Source: Polytrichum commune
Lineage: Eukaryota; Streptophyta; Polytrichopsida; Polytrichales; Polytrichaceae
Length of the DNA stretch: 64,000 bases
Assembly: GCA_950295325.1 (NCBI GenBank)
Contig: OX485808.1
Coordinates: 6,326,501 to 6,390,500 of the forward strand
Reading direction: 5' to 3'
Positions 11,422 through 23,530 of this stretch are shown one piece after another. A program made the position numbers and the translations under genes. Below the pieces are notes generated by a model. It was not told the origin of the DNA. It did no database searches and was given only the letters and a program-made list of their open reading frames with translations. The first letter of the stretch is position 1. Each line of letters starts with the position of its first letter.

Positions 11422-11515
11422 GAACGATCGGACAGATTCAACGGGGATCGAACCCGGACCGTCTAAGTGTAGTACAAATTTCCTCCCTCAACCAACCGAG
11501 GAGACATGACTTGGC
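11422..11515 (-). mobile_element. tRNA-like head of a SINE (partial)
   Basis: On the minus strand the text reads CTCCTCGGTTGGTTGAGGGA, resembling a tRNA D-arm and A box. About 30 bases later comes GGTCCGGGTTCGATCCCCG, a near-perfect B box and T-arm. The spacing fits a pol III promoter. The sequence downstream on that strand runs into the assembly gap, so the body and tail are not visible. I do not see a clean acceptor stem or anticodon arm, so a tRNA-derived SINE is more likely than a working tRNA gene. Confidence 0.5.
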
Positions 11516-11639
11516 GACCACCAACGCAACAAACCACAACTTATACCATTAACCAAGCGTAATTACTTGCTAACGATTATGGTGGGTTACTCTTATTTTC
11601 CTATCTATTTATCTATCTATGAGTTTTATCTATCTATGG

Positions 11640-12303
11640 GTCTAGGGGGAGAAGAAGTCAAGTGAGGAAGTGGAAAGTGGAGTTTGGAAGGGCGAAGGCC
11701 AAAGGAAGAGGTCTTAACCCGTTTTTTCTCGGGTGGCCCGAAATATGCCGGGCAACCCGGGAAAAAAGGAGAGGTTGGAGGGGTCTCGGGAGGTAGGAGG
11801 CAAGGAGCTCATTATGCAAGTTTTGGGAGGAGAGAGAAGGGCTGGGCACATGAGAGGCAAAGGCTGCCCTGCAGCCAAAAATGGCTGCCTAGGAGGCAGG
11901 GCAACCACTGGGAGGCTGCAAGGTGCAGCCTAAATGTGGCAACCGCCCAGGCTGGGCAGCCGTGAAGGCTGCCAGTGTTTTACCCGCCACAGTAAAAACT
12001 GCACTGCGTTTTACCCTGACGCAGTAAAAGCGTAGTTTTTACCGCATATTTTTACCGCATATTTTTTTACTCAGTTTTTTTACTGCTCTGAGTGGACACA
12101 GCAGTGTGTCTGCACGGCATAGTTAGGGATTCCAGGAGCTTTTTGTCAGTTTTAAGTCAGCTCTAGAATTTTGCACGTGTTCGGACATTTGTACGCCGTT
12201 TGCTCAAATTTCCATTGTTTTTTGTGCCGTACGTTGCGTTGGCTTCTTAGCGTCTTTCCCGTTGTTGGGTTGTGGACCAAATTTTGTGACTTTTACGGAA
12301 TCA
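11640..12303. other. GC-rich leader region of the Harbinger element
   Basis: The region between the gap-side sequence and the Myb-like gene is GC-rich, with many short GGCTGCC / GGCAGCC words (about 11860-11970), then T-rich runs with TTTTTACCGCATA twice near 12040. It is probably the 5' part of the transposon. I could not identify its terminal inverted repeat or target duplication. Open frames here are compositional. Confidence 0.4.
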
Positions 12304-13302
12304 ATGGAGGGGCCCATTGGAGATGGGTTTGTGCCCACCGTTGCCCCGGTTGCTCATCCCGATGTTTTTGGGGCGCCACCTCCAGTTGTGGGACCGGTTG
12401 TTCAACGTAAGAAGTACGTGGGGAGGAAGACATCTGCGTTGGGAGGTGCGGATGTTCATTCCGGTGGGAGGTGGAGCGATGCCGCCATAGCTAACATTTT
12501 GGACTTGTACGAGGCAGAGTGGCTGCATTGCAGCATGGGGTTACTAGCCGCCCGTCATTGGACCCGCATCCGGATCGAACACACAAGACAAATGCCTGCT
12601 GAGCTCCGGCGGGCGGATACTCATATCAAGGACAAGATTGAGAAGTTGAAGGCAGAGTACCGGCGTCAAAAGACCCTACCGGAGGAGCAAACTGGCGGCA
12701 GTGGCTCTACGTGGGTGTGGTTCAAGCACATGAAACATATCATGGGCGGCACCGCAAAGGGAGATGGCTTGGTGGGGGGGTGTAACCAAGGTCGTCCCTC
12801 TTGGGGGGAGCCTGCACATGGCGAGAGTTCCGTTCCCATGGCACATGCTGAGGATATTGGAGGATCTCATATTGGTCGCGTACCGCCTACACCGGACCAT
12901 CTTGTCGATGTGGACCCCGAGACTGTGGACACTCCCGACATTGCAGGTTCACAACATGTGCGTGGTAGCTCGACGCATAGCCCTCTTTCGCCGAAGTCTG
13001 CTTCGTGCATGCGACCTGGCGTTGCAGGGAAATCGAACGCTAAGAAACGCACCCTCACTGACACCATTTCCTTGGCGAACGCCATCAGTAGCTTCACGGA
13101 GGGCACCACGAAGGTGGAGCAACACAAGATGGAGTCCGCTGAACGCATGACACAGTTACTGATTGATTCTAATGAGCGCATGACATTACGACTTGCGGAA
13201 ATTGAGACGGAGTCTCGTCGCGAGGCGAGGACCACTCAAATGGCTATTGCAATTTTGTTCTCCACGATGATGGCCAACAAAGCCCCGCATACTTCGGAGT
13301 GA
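12304..13302 (+). CDS. Myb/SANT-like DNA-binding protein of a PIF/Harbinger transposon (ORF1)
   Basis: A 332-residue protein starting at ATG 12304 in a good context (the open frame begins at 12262 but without ATG). Residues about 55-147 form a Myb/SANT-like (trihelix-like) module: GGRWSDAAIANILDLYEAEW, a long helix with IKDKIEKLKAEYRRQK, and the closing WVWFKHMKHIMG. The middle is Pro/Ser/Thr-rich and low in structure. Residues about 250-315 are charged and likely a coiled coil (KMESAERMTQLLIDSNERM). In PIF/Harbinger elements this second protein binds the element ends and works with the transposase. The transposase is at 15484-16742 on the opposite strand, facing it. The frame is uninterrupted, so this half of the element looks intact. 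A host trihelix factor is the alternative, less likely given the neighbour. Confidence 0.8.
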   Translation: MEGPIGDGFVPTVAPVAHPDVFGAPPPVVGPVVQRKKYVGRKTSALGGADVHSGGRWSDAAIANILDLYEAEWLHCSMGLLAARHWTRIRIEHTRQMPAELRRADTHIKDKIEKLKAEYRRQKTLPEEQTGGSGSTWVWFKHMKHIMGGTAKGDGLVGGCNQGRPSWGEPAHGESSVPMAHAEDIGGSHIGRVPPTPDHLVDVDPETVDTPDIAGSQHVRGSSTHSPLSPKSASCMRPGVAGKSNAKKRTLTDTISLANAISSFTEGTTKVEQHKMESAERMTQLLIDSNERMTLRLAEIETESRREARTTQMAIAILFSTMMANKAPHTSE

Positions 13303-15483
13303 ATGGATGAGTATTTTGATGGATTGTATGCATGGTACTGCGACTTTTTCCTCTTGTGGTGTATTTGATTTTGATTTGGTTTTCTTTTTTTTTGCCACAT
13401 GCGTGTGCGTTTCTTGAAAGACTATCAATAATTTATAAATATATATATTTTTGCATATAAAGGTCACTAGGAAATGTAAAGATATTTCGCAATATAGGTG
13501 ATGGTGTCATCACATTTGGAATTTTGGGTTTCACTATGTTGGCATTATTTCAGCTTCTTATGGGCTCTTACCTTATTCAATACCGGATTTGGTTTTGTTA
13601 TTCTGTTGTTCTCTTTATTTGTACTATGTAATTGTTGGTATTTGTGTTATGAACAAGAACGTGTTCATCGACTTACTTTGTTGGCCCACCATACACTTGA
13701 GCTCATCGTCAAATAATTTTGTGGACATTCATCGCATATAATGGTTAATATGTTTTCAGAACATAGTCCAACCTCGTCGTAACATGTCATCCAAGTTTTC
13801 TTTCTTAACTACAAACTTGCCATGTACCACTCCAATATAGGTGTCACAATATGTGGCGTGTTTTTGCCCTCGACCAACCAAATTAAGAAAAGTGAGCACA
13901 TAAGGTCCACACTTTTCATAGAGGGTTATTTCTTTCCGCTCTTTGCATGTCAATATGTAAATTTCCATGCAAAGGTTTGTCAATGGTTGTGATAACACAC
14001 CCATGTAGTAATCAAATGTTAAACAAAAAGTAGTGAGATGTCAAGTGACTATGGCATGAAGGCCACATGTGGTCCTTGTCTTAATTGGGCACCTATATTT
14101 GAGTGTTATATGGCAAGGCATGTATTTAACAGTAAACACCAAGAAAGACATGTGTTATGCCGTGATTGAAATTTTGGCTCAAAATACACAAACCATTCTA
14201 CTATATGATAACCAAGAACAAAATTGGGAGAACTTCGTAATCAAGAATTTATCATTCAGAGAGTAAAAAAAAAAAAAAAAAAAAAATCTGGATTCTTGTA
14301 ATTTCCACATCTTTTTTTTAATTGTAAGACATGAAATAACAATCTTCATATCCACAAGTAATGATTGGATGTGACCAATCCTAAACTAATCCAACAATCC
14401 GTAATATATGTGGAGATGGAAGTGCCCACAATAGGGCCACATATCTTACCATTCACTTGACATTTTCAAACCCACATTCAATTGATTTCTGTTGAAATCA
14501 TATTGTTTGATTAAATGTCTGGGATCAAAGAGAGTATGAAGGGTTTGCTCTTGAGTTGTCTCGGTCAATACTGATAGGAGCACACAAAATACACTATTTG
14601 CAATACACTAGGATCAAGAAAGAAGCTTTAAGAGTCTTTGTCTCAGGCCACATATAAATGATGTTTAGTATTTCCACTAACACGTGGTACATGAATGGGC
14701 ATTTCTTCACTTGCAAGATTCAAAAAATTAGTGGATGCTTGTCACTTTGGTTGTTGCAACCACAAAAAAGACAATGCCTGGATGTTTATGTTTTGATGTT
14801 TGACTAGCGGGAACAATTGGGAAAAAGAATTTGCTTGCGCTAAGGAGGGAACCTTGGATCTTATATTTTAAAATATATCGTTAAAATGACCACAAACACC
14901 AACGCTTTTCAGCAATTGTTTTATCTTTACATTCATCCATACAAGTGCGATTATAATATTTATCAAGATACATGATTCGTTATATATTTGAGTCATGAAA
15001 GTGAACATGTGATGGACAAGTTTCATTTGGCCTCCGCCTTCCCAATGGTAAATGTGTCGCAATATTAAAATAAACAACTTACCACTATATTCGTTGATTT
15101 GGGATTTTTTCGGTATTTTGAGACAGCTACAAATATAAGAACATGGATAAAATCACATAGATATTGGAGAATGTTGTAAGATGCAAATACTTTGAAGCAG
15201 GTGTCCATATCAAGAGCCCAATGAAGAACTCATACCAAGAGGGTTTAGGTAGGACGACCCAAACATTAGACTTTGTTGTTGTGGCCCATATATTAATTCG
15301 AGACAAGATAGTCATACTTATAGATATTCATCATAAGTTTTTTACAGAAGCTGCCAATTCACCAAGCAAAATAAAACAAGATAATAAATAAATTAAAATT
15401 AAATAATAGATAAAGATACATATATTTATTCATTTATACATAACACACAACACATAATGCATGACATAATGTAAGTGTCACCA
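13303..15483. other. Spacer between the two Harbinger genes
   Basis: About 2.2 kb between the convergent 3' ends of the two transposon genes. It is AT-rich and contains a 22-base poly-A tract, and I see no conserved domain. The frame at 13756-14004 (minus, 82 codons) and the hydrophobic one at 13498-13716 (plus) are not recognised. A segment near 14075-14110 resembles a dispersed repeat also found near 3110. The spacer may include later insertions. Confidence 0.35.
14265..14286. repeat. Poly-A tract, 22 bases
   Basis: An uninterrupted run of 22 A within the Harbinger spacer. It could be the tail of a retroposed insertion, but the body was not identified. Confidence 0.9.
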
Positions 15484-16742
15484 CTATGGTATAGCTAGGA
15501 AATCTGAATACAAAAGCTTACGCAGTGCCTCACCCGCGAGGGTTGTTTGGCGACCCTCACGATGCCTAGGCAATTGTCGGGCTAACCCTATGTGGGGATC
15601 GATACAAACTCCTACACCATCGCAAGGTTCTCCAACTTTCATCAGCTGGCAGAAGTTGTGCAACACACAACATGCAGCGACGACCTTCGGAAGCCGAAAT
15701 ACAGAACAATTTGCACGCTTTAGTATCCTCCACCTACCCTTCAACAAACCGAAGGCATTCTCAACAAACACACGTCCAGTATTCATCTGCAGGTCGAAGC
15801 GGATTTTGTTGACGTTGTCATCCGCAGGCTTGAAATTGCGCAACATATATTCACGACTGGGGTAACCTGCATCTGCAAGAAGATACGGCCGCACCCTCGT
15901 ACCTCGGACCAAAACCACAGGCTCCTGCAATATGCTGCGGTCCACAAGCTGCGCATACAAAAAAGAAACCTTCAGTGCGCCACTGTCAGCTGTACCACCT
16001 GGCATCGTACAACACACACTCCAAAATAAGAGGTCAGTATCACAAACGCCTTGGAGGACGACGGAGTTGAACCCCTTTCGTGCGTAGTAAAAGTCCGCCG
16101 GAACACTTGTATCGCGTCGGCTTGGCTTCGACTCCATGGGAATATGAGTGCCGTCAATAGAGCCAGCCACGTTGGGAAGCCCGCACACATACTGGAATCT
16201 ATCGATAATATGTTGCAATCGTGGTCCGTGAGGTATAGATATATATCTAGCAAAAAGTTTGTGCTCATAAGATAAAACGCCAACAACTAGATCGATGTAC
16301 TTACGAATGGTAGACGCCCCGACTCCGAATCTATCGGCCAACAATCTAGCACTTAAACCATGAGCCAGACGGAACACAACTATACCCACAATCATATCTA
16401 CAGGCAGGGGCTCCCGTACGAACATAAGAGATTCGGGTCTAATCCAAGGTTCAATTTCTGTGACAAGGAATCGAAATGCCGCATAAGACATTCGATATGC
16501 TAGTTTGTATTTCTCGTCACGAAATTTTGTGCTTGTTTGCCAAACATTGCCCTCGATCTCTCACCAATGTGTGCACTGGCGAGGCTCCTTCCACCATTCA
16601 CGTCCGGGACCCCTCACTGTATGCGCAACCATCGACAAAATGATGGGTAGCACCCGAGACGCAAGAGATGTCTCGGAAAAAGAGCAAACTCCATCGAGAG
16701 TTCTCAATCTCTTAACACGCCGAAGAAGACTTGTATCCGCCT
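15484..16742 (-). pseudogene. PIF/Harbinger DDE transposase with one in-frame stop
   Basis: This is a HARBI1/DDE_Tnp_4-type transposase, which cuts and pastes PIF/Harbinger elements at a 3-base target. From ATG 16491 a 335-residue frame holds GSIDGTHIPM (first Asp), YLLADAGYPS (second Asp) and VFVENAFGLLKGRWRIL (Glu), so the catalytic triad is complete. The N-terminal helix-turn-helix reads LLADRFGVGASTIRKYI. Upstream the same frame continues through KFRDEKYKLAYR and VWQTSTK back to a TGA at 16563-16561, then about 60 more codons including REWWKEP, a typical N-terminal region of this family. A T-run followed by ATCGTAG just above 16742 looks like a splice acceptor, so a further 5' exon is likely. 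The single TGA follows a TGG codon. It faces the Myb-like partner gene at 12304-13302. Either nearly intact and recently silenced, or translated from the internal ATG. Confidence 0.85.
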
Positions 16743-19700
16743 CTACGATAAAAAAAACATACAAAAAAAGATCACAATGTCCATATCATGCATCGCGAAT
16801 AAATCGATCCAAAACCCACAAATTATTCGCATAGAAAACAGAACAAATCTAAGTTGTGTTTGAAAGCCACAAAAAACCTAAAGTTCTAAACTCTTTAAAG
16901 GCTCCTGGTCCAGCAGAGAAAGGCTTCAAACCAGCAGAGAAAATATCAAGGAGAAAAAAAGATCAGGGGGGAAAAAAAAATTTACCTTCGGGCCCAGCCA
17001 CCGCCATGTGGCGGCCCAGGCTGTGCCGCCGCAGCCATGTGCCCGGGCGGGGCCGGCTGGCAGTCTGGGTGGCCGAGCCCCCAATTTCCTCGCGGCGGGG
17101 CCCGCGGCTTCACAGGGCCGGGCCAAGCCCCCATGTGCCCAGTACTAGAGAGAGATAAGAGGCGAAGCCCTGCCTCATGGGGGACTGCATGCAAAGGAGA
17201 CATAGGTAGGAGACGCAGGTAGGGAAGGCGAGAGGAGGAAGCTCTGCCTCAGCCTCGAACTGTTGGGAGCGAGCACATCGGTGTCGATACGACGGAGGCA
17301 GGACGGAGAGAGAAAGGGAAAAGCGAGAGGGGGGTGCCTGGTATAATCTCGTCCAAATGATGCAGTCAAAGAGGTGGTGCCACTCGCTGCAAAGCGGTGA
17401 GAGAAGCAGCACGGGAGGGCGCTCCCGGGGAGGAAGATCACTCGCGGCAGGGAGACACGGTAGCATCACAATTGAGATACTGAGATGCGGATGAGTTAGA
17501 GACTAAGTGGCCACGAGAAGGAGGGGATGTGGTGATGCAGTGAGGGAGATCTACGTCAATTGCGGCTGAAGTTGTAGGAGTTGCGGTGAGGGAGATCTCG
17601 GTGGACAGTTGAGGACGGGAATGCACAGGCGACTGTGAGATCTAAGCTAAGTCTGGTGACCCGGATGCAAGGATTGGTGTGCGCAAGAGAATCGGCTGAG
17701 TGTGAGGGTGAAGATCGTTGTGATCATCCCTCGGCGGATCGATGCAGTTCCTTTGCATTCTCGGATGCTCTGCTCGCCTGGAGCCGGGTAACCCTCTTGT
17801 TCTTCGGCATGATGGTGTCACATTAATCAACGGATGTGGTAGAAATACAATATTGGATCTCCACTGTCTATTGGGGGTTATGGTGGCAGCAGTAGCCTCG
17901 TGAAAGGCGTGTTCTTGTTGGGACATGGGAGGCAGCGATAGCATTAGTAGCGTATGGGTAAAAGTTCCAGTAGGCAAGCTCGTCCGAGTAGGGATGGTTC
18001 AGTTGCATTGACAATGGGGATTACATTGGTTAGAGAAGTGGATGCGAGCTCCGTTGACACATGAGAGGCAACATCGAAGGTAAACATTCTTCTGGAGACT
18101 ACCGCAGGGTAGGGTGGCGCGCACCAGAGAAAGTCACAGTGAGAGGGGTGGGAGAGCTATTGATTTGATTGCAGCTAGGTTGACGAGGGGAGAGCGGCGC
18201 AGCTGAGGATCACAAACGATCCCAGTTGGAGGCAATGTCACGGACCTGCACCGTGTGGATCCCATGAGGCTACTGTGGAGGTTGTGGGAAGAGGAGTGCG
18301 ATCGATGGCTCAGGCTGTCGGAGGATGCGGTACCCACCTGAAGTTAGGAGGGAGGCCAGAGAGCGAAGGCTTCTTGAGGCTGCAGGAGGAGTCGACCGGT
18401 GACGTGACTTACAACTCCTTTGGGTGCTATGGTGTTACTGCTCGAGGCTGGAATTGAAACCGCAACGAAGTAGCGGCAGAGGGAAAGGAGAGTGAAAGAG
18501 AGCCGAAGCTGGGAAGGGGCAATCTGTTGGACGGCTCCGAGAGTGACAAAATCGGTGGCAGGGGCGTCGATGATGTGCCACCGAGCGCACTCTAGCACGA
18601 ACCTTAGCTCAAGAATATTGCAACTCAGGATGGGATTAAGATACGGTTGACAGAGTAGCAATTGTTCTCAAGTAATCACTATGGTGGTAAATGCAGTGAT
18701 TGCAGAAGTGTGTGGCTAGTCTGTGACAGTGGCCGAGCCATCGGCTTAGTGAGAATGCAGGGCGTTAAATTGGGTGGGGTTGTTATGGGATGTAGGAGAT
18801 GAGTCAAGGAATCTGAAGTGGGGTTGAGGCTGTAGTCAACAGAGGGTGCTAGGTAGGTGTTAAGCCAAGGCCCCGCGGGTGGGGAATGGGTGAATTTAGG
18901 GGAAGGATGTGAAAGAAGGGCAAGCATCTAGAGATCAATTGGCATTGTACATGAGTGAGCATTTGTGAATGCTCACATCTTCTAATAAATAAGAAGGTGT
19001 TATACACACCACTTCTCCCAACCCTTCTCTTGCTTGTGTATGAGAGTTGCAAATTTGAATGTACCTCATGATCCCTCACCCGGACTAGGACGCAATTGAA
19101 GGGTGGGGGTGATTGAGGCTTACAGGACCTTAGAAGATGATATGCAAGAAGTATGAAAAATTAGTATGATTTGAGTCCACAATTGAATATAAAACTCCTT
19201 ATTCATGTTTAGAGGGAACATAACATGCATCTTCAATATTACACATTTGCATAAAATCAAAGCCACATTGCTTTTGCTGAACTATAGTTTGTATTAACAA
19301 CCAATCGATATCATAATAAGAACCCAAGGCAAATGGGATTAGTCTTTGTAATCCCTATTAGGGTCTACAACAATGCCTAGAGACATTAGGTTTTCCATCA
19401 CAACATTCACAAACACTTCAAGGATCAAATGCGTTGAACATAACCTTAATTTTGCATAAGATGACATCCTATTAGAGAATAACGTAGTGTTGCAAATGGG
19501 AAGGGGTGTCTCTTTTGTCAATTGCCTCATCCAACATTCTCTAGCAATGGCCCTTTTGCCTTCAATTTTCCCTTACAAAGAAGTCCGCCATTGTACTATA
19601 AATCTTCCATAATTAACCCCCTTAATCAAATCAACACAATTTGACACTCGTCCCATCCATATTGGAAGCTAATTTTTGTTATTTGGAGGGTACAAAAGAA

Positions 19701-19890
19701 AGTCATTTGATAAAATATATATGTAAGGATTGAAAAAGGCCTTGGTCTTTCTTTAGTTGGACCACAAAAAATAAGGTTTTGGTGCATCATCAAGAGTGAC
19801 CTCAACCACATTCACAAGTACTTGATTGTCTAATCAATTGCATACATGATCAAAACATCATCCAATCAAAGAACACCCATAATTCTTCTT
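16743..19890. other. GC-rich then G-rich non-coding stretch
   Basis: From about 16980 to 17130 the sequence is very GC-rich (GGCCCAGCC, GGGCGGGGCCGG), then purine-rich on the plus strand to about 18950, then AT-rich. Many open frames appear on both strands because of the composition, but none shows a known motif. It may contain the 5' exon and the right end of the Harbinger element. Its boundary was not located. Confidence 0.35.
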
Positions 19891-19899
19891 GTAACACTT

Positions 19900-20235
19900 A
19901 AGAGATTATGCACCAAGTCTAGAGAGAAGTATAAGGCGGTGCAAAAACTTTCCATGTAGGAAAATAGAAATCATGAGGACTACAAATATTCTGCTAAATT
20001 CATTCCTTAAATTGAAAATACTATGGATTTTTGAAACCAAAATTTGGCTCGAACATATTACCAATGTCTAGAGTTTATCATAATCATTAATTCAAGCCAC
20101 CCAAAACCAAGACATGTGTCATGTCACTATTGGTTATGGCATGATTGAAATTGAGTCCCAACATGATTGGAATTACAAGACCCTATAGATTGCCGATGGG
20201 GTGGTGATCATAAATAGGTACCTTTACTATACAAG
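19900..20235. repeat. Dispersed repeat family D, copy 1
   Basis: Shares a long text with 25920-26290 and 33290-33535. The common words are 'atgtaggaaaatagaaatca', 'ttgaaatgaaaata'-like runs, 'ccaatgtctagag', 'tgtcatg..actattgg', 'attgaaatt' and a closing 'ctatagattgccgatggggt'. Non-coding; a non-autonomous transposon of unknown class is likely. Confidence 0.6.
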
Positions 20236-20838
20236 GATTGGATGAAAAGCAGGGATGGTCTTTTGGTTGATTGGGGAAACCCCACCGAAGTCTCAAGGGG
20301 TAAAGTTTCGTGACACATGCTTGTGGGGGAGGGTGAAACATGCAAAGCAACACTACACTAAATATTGTATGTAAGGTCGAGGGATCCAAAGTTGACCAAG
20401 TCCATTTAATTGCTCACTAGGGTTATGTAATATTGACATAGATGAGATCTAGAGTACAACATGGGTGGTTCACTCAGTGCATTTTAAAAACGATGTATGC
20501 CACAATGTAGGGAGGATTAAGACACCAGTTTTGTTAAAAGTGCACATAAGAATGTGCATTTTTTTGGAAATAATCTTAAACATTTTATTCTTACATTTTG
20601 AAATGAATATGCAATAAATTCATACTTTGGCATAAATACTTTTGAATATTATTAGTTTCAAATAAATCCAAAACAAGCCTTGTACACTATATGACCGTCA
20701 TGTTTATATTGTGATTCACCATTTTAGTCAAATTTTTAAAGTTTTAAAACAAAATCAAAAGAGTAAAAAACATATTCCTTTGTGCACAACTTAAAATTTA
20801 TTGTTTGTGAATTGCATGAGAAGTGCGACACATGCACC
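20236..20838. other. No gene recognised
   Basis: AT-rich sequence between a family D repeat and a TIR element; no motif or structure seen. Confidence 0.35.
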
Positions 20839-21176
20839 CTCGGGGGGGGGGCAGTGTGTTAAAAAGTTAAGGATATAGGTGCGAACAACCACTATTTTAT
20901 AGGGGGGTATTACTTTCAATTCTCTTCTTTTTTTCACATGCTATCATTATGTAAATTTCTACTTTGGGTCAATAGAAAAATGGCTTGCATTACTTATATT
21001 TTCAGATTACCTATTATTCCATACCCTATAGTACTTTAAAGATGTCCAATGCCATTTTTGATACCCTATATTACTCTTAAGCCCAATTATAATTTTTTGC
21101 TCCCATATTTTTAAAATACCCTATCATTTGTTCGCACGTATATTGCTGCTCCAACCAATGACTACCCCCCCCCGAG
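20839..21176. mobile_element. MITE with CTCGGGG ends
   Basis: A 338-bp element bounded by CTCGGGGGGGGGGCAGT on the left and the complement of CTCGGGGGGGGG-TAGT on the right. Inverted similarity continues inward to GTGCGAACAA near both ends. Flanks are CATGCACC (20831-20838) and CATGCACG (21177-21184), a 7 of 8 base target duplication. The interior is AT-rich and non-coding. The ends and duplication length resemble those of the element at 1190-1600. Confidence 0.7.
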
Positions 21177-21346
21177 CATGCACGTCACCCTTTGGTTAAA
21201 CATATGAAAATGAATTGGAACTAAGTGGCACAACACATACTTCACCATAAAAGCAATAACATTGAAGTTGATGATTCCAAAGAAAATAACGACATACTTG
21301 TATCACCTTATATTTAAAAATATAAAATCAATAAAATAAAACAAAG

Positions 21347-21733
21347 GAGTAAGGCATGTGCCTCATTCTCCATAAATATAATTTTAATTTTTTAAAATTG
21401 AAACAAACACTAGTAAAAACATATTAAGTTGAGGTTCTCATAGACATGGTGGTAAACTTAACAAATCCATACAATTAATGAAAATAATTTGGTATTCAAA
21501 AAAAATTCAAGTTTGTTAATAAGGGTGAGGCATGTTCCTCACTCTAAAAACCTAAGCTCAAAAACACATAGATTTTTAAACAAGGATGAGGCATGTGCCT
21601 TACTATGAAAACCATAAATAAGTTTAAATTAAATCAATTTTGTTGACAAGGTTGAGGCATACGCTTCTCTTAAAAAATCACTAATTTGAAAGAAATCAAG
21701 ATTTGTCAACAAAGGTGAGGCATGTGCCTCACC
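21347..21733. repeat. Array of five palindromes, GGTGAGGCATGTGCCTCACC type
   Basis: A 20-base near-perfect palindrome recurs at about 21347, 21523, 21583, 21650 and 21714. The last copy is the complete palindrome; the others carry one to several changes. The last four are spaced about 60-66 bases, with a shared AT-rich spacer containing TTTGTTGACAAGG-like text, so this is a degenerate tandem repeat with a palindromic core. A related array is at 24864-25160. No protein is encoded. Confidence 0.75.
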
Positions 21734-22830
21734 CTAAACCACAAGTTCAAAATTTTAGAATGACTAATTAGGGGTGATATGGTAGTTTTTAATTGTAGAT
21801 GGGAAAAAGAATTTCAAAGTTTTAAAAATGGAGACGAGAGATATTGATTTCAAAGGTTTAAAAAATGAAGGTGAGGATCACATATTTCCGAGTTTTCAAA
21901 ATGAGGATAAGGTAATTATAACTAAAATTTCATATTGTGAACTACATATAATAAGTATACAATGTTTTTAAAGTAATTTATAAATTATGTTATTTTTAGA
22001 GAATGCAATTCATATTCAGATCTGAAACTAAAGGACTATCAAGAACTAGGTTTTTTTTCAATGACGGTGTTGAATTGAACTATACTTTGAGTTTGATTGA
22101 GAGTCAGTGTGGAATGCAATGCTAATTAGATCTTGATATGAGATTTGGAACTCAGGCGTCTATAGAAGTCAAAGGTAGAATCGAAAGTTAGATGAGCAAC
22201 AAATGAAGATATTGGAGTTGTTTGTTGAAGTGCATTTGTGTGAGAACCGTCGAGGCCACCTTCAACCCTCAGGCTTAGATGGTGTAACCCGATGCTGACC
22301 GGTTTACACAGACACTGCACCTATCCAAATTAGCTTACTCATAAATCTCTAATCTTGAAGGTGGTCTAATGCATATTGCTCCTACCATAATGTTTCCTCT
22401 CAGTGAATCTCTGAGGAGGAAGTGCCCTAAGTTTTCAAGCTTATGTTTCCGTAAATCCTAATGTCGAGGTTAAGTGTCTCAAAGACACTTCATTCTTGTA
22501 AACCATATCTTTCATGGGTTGAATACTTAGCCTTATTCTTATCTTCTCGAATATTCCAAGAATGTTTATTTAAGAGAGTATGTAGCTTTGAAAGATCTCA
22601 AGCATACTTCCTCACTAATGCAAGTTCATTCACTTAGATAGTATTCGAGTATAAGAATTTTCTCATTCATTCATCATGAATTCTTCCATCAAAGAGTTTG
22701 TTCCATTTCCTATTCATATTCTCATTCCTTAATCAAAGTTCACAATCTTTTACTTTGCAGTTCGAGTGTTGTTATTAATCACATCTAGCAATCCACCTAG
22801 ATTGGTATAATAACTTCAATGTAAGATTTG
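21734..22830. other. No gene recognised
   Basis: Unassigned sequence without a supported gene or repeat. AT-rich to about 22100, more mixed after. Confidence 0.35.
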
Positions 22831-23530
22831 GCTACTTGATGGTCTTCAAATTTTCTTATTCTCAAATGATGGCTTTTAACTTTGATGAAGCCTTCTCATT
22901 GTCTTCAATGACTCCGGGAACTTAGAGATTCTTTTGTCTGGTTTCCCTTGAATTCTCTAATTATGGGTTTTAATTCTTCGGTCTTGAAATCATCCTTCGG
23001 TCTTCATTCTTCAAGAGAATATTCCTCCAATATTCTTAGTCTTCAATCTCGAAAGAATCTTCAATCACTTTAAAATGCCTTCATCTTGAAGGAAAACTTT
23101 CTTAGTCTTGAAAAGAATTTACTTAGTCTTCAAAACGATCTTCCTCAATTAGTCTTTGTCTTCTAAATGCCTTAGTCTTCAAAAGTTCTTCTTCAATTAG
23201 CCTTCGGCCTCTTCAATGCCTTCAAAATGCCTTTGGCCTTCAACGAATCCTCTTCGGATCGCCTTAGTCTTCAAGAATGCCTTCGGTCTTGAAAGAATCT
23301 TCAGTCTCGCGGGCCTCCATTCTCGTGGTTCTTCAGTTTCCAAGCTCAGCCTTCAGTCTTGAAGCTCTCCGGACTTCGAGTCCTTCAAAAAGTCTTCAAG
23401 TCTTCTCGCCTTGCGGTCCTTTGGTTTCGAAACCTTCCGTTCTTCGAGTTCTTCAAAAGGTCTTCGAGTCTTCGAGTCTTCAAGCCTTCGGTTTCGCGGT
23501 CCTCCGCTCTTCGTAAATTCGCTCCCGATA
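22830..23530. repeat. Degenerate CTTCAA/TCTTCGG-rich low-complexity tract
   Basis: About 700 bases dominated by variants of TCTTCAA, CTTCGGTCTTC and AGTCTTCAA. The density rises from 22980 and is greatest at 23220-23500. The charged minus-strand frame (rich in Glu, Arg and Lys) and the Ser/Phe/Leu-rich plus-strand frames are consequences of this composition. Confidence 0.7.

Noticed and set aside
11422-11515. A functional tRNA gene on the minus strand
   Set aside because: A and B boxes are good but no convincing acceptor or anticodon stem could be drawn, so a SINE head is the better reading.
13756-14004. 82-codon minus-strand frame inside the Harbinger spacer
   Set aside because: No recognisable motif, no partner and no support beyond being open.
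16856-18930. Many overlapping open frames in the GC-rich and purine-rich stretch
   Set aside because: Frames on both strands overlap, are Pro/Ser/Arg-rich or Leu-rich, and follow composition. None has a domain.
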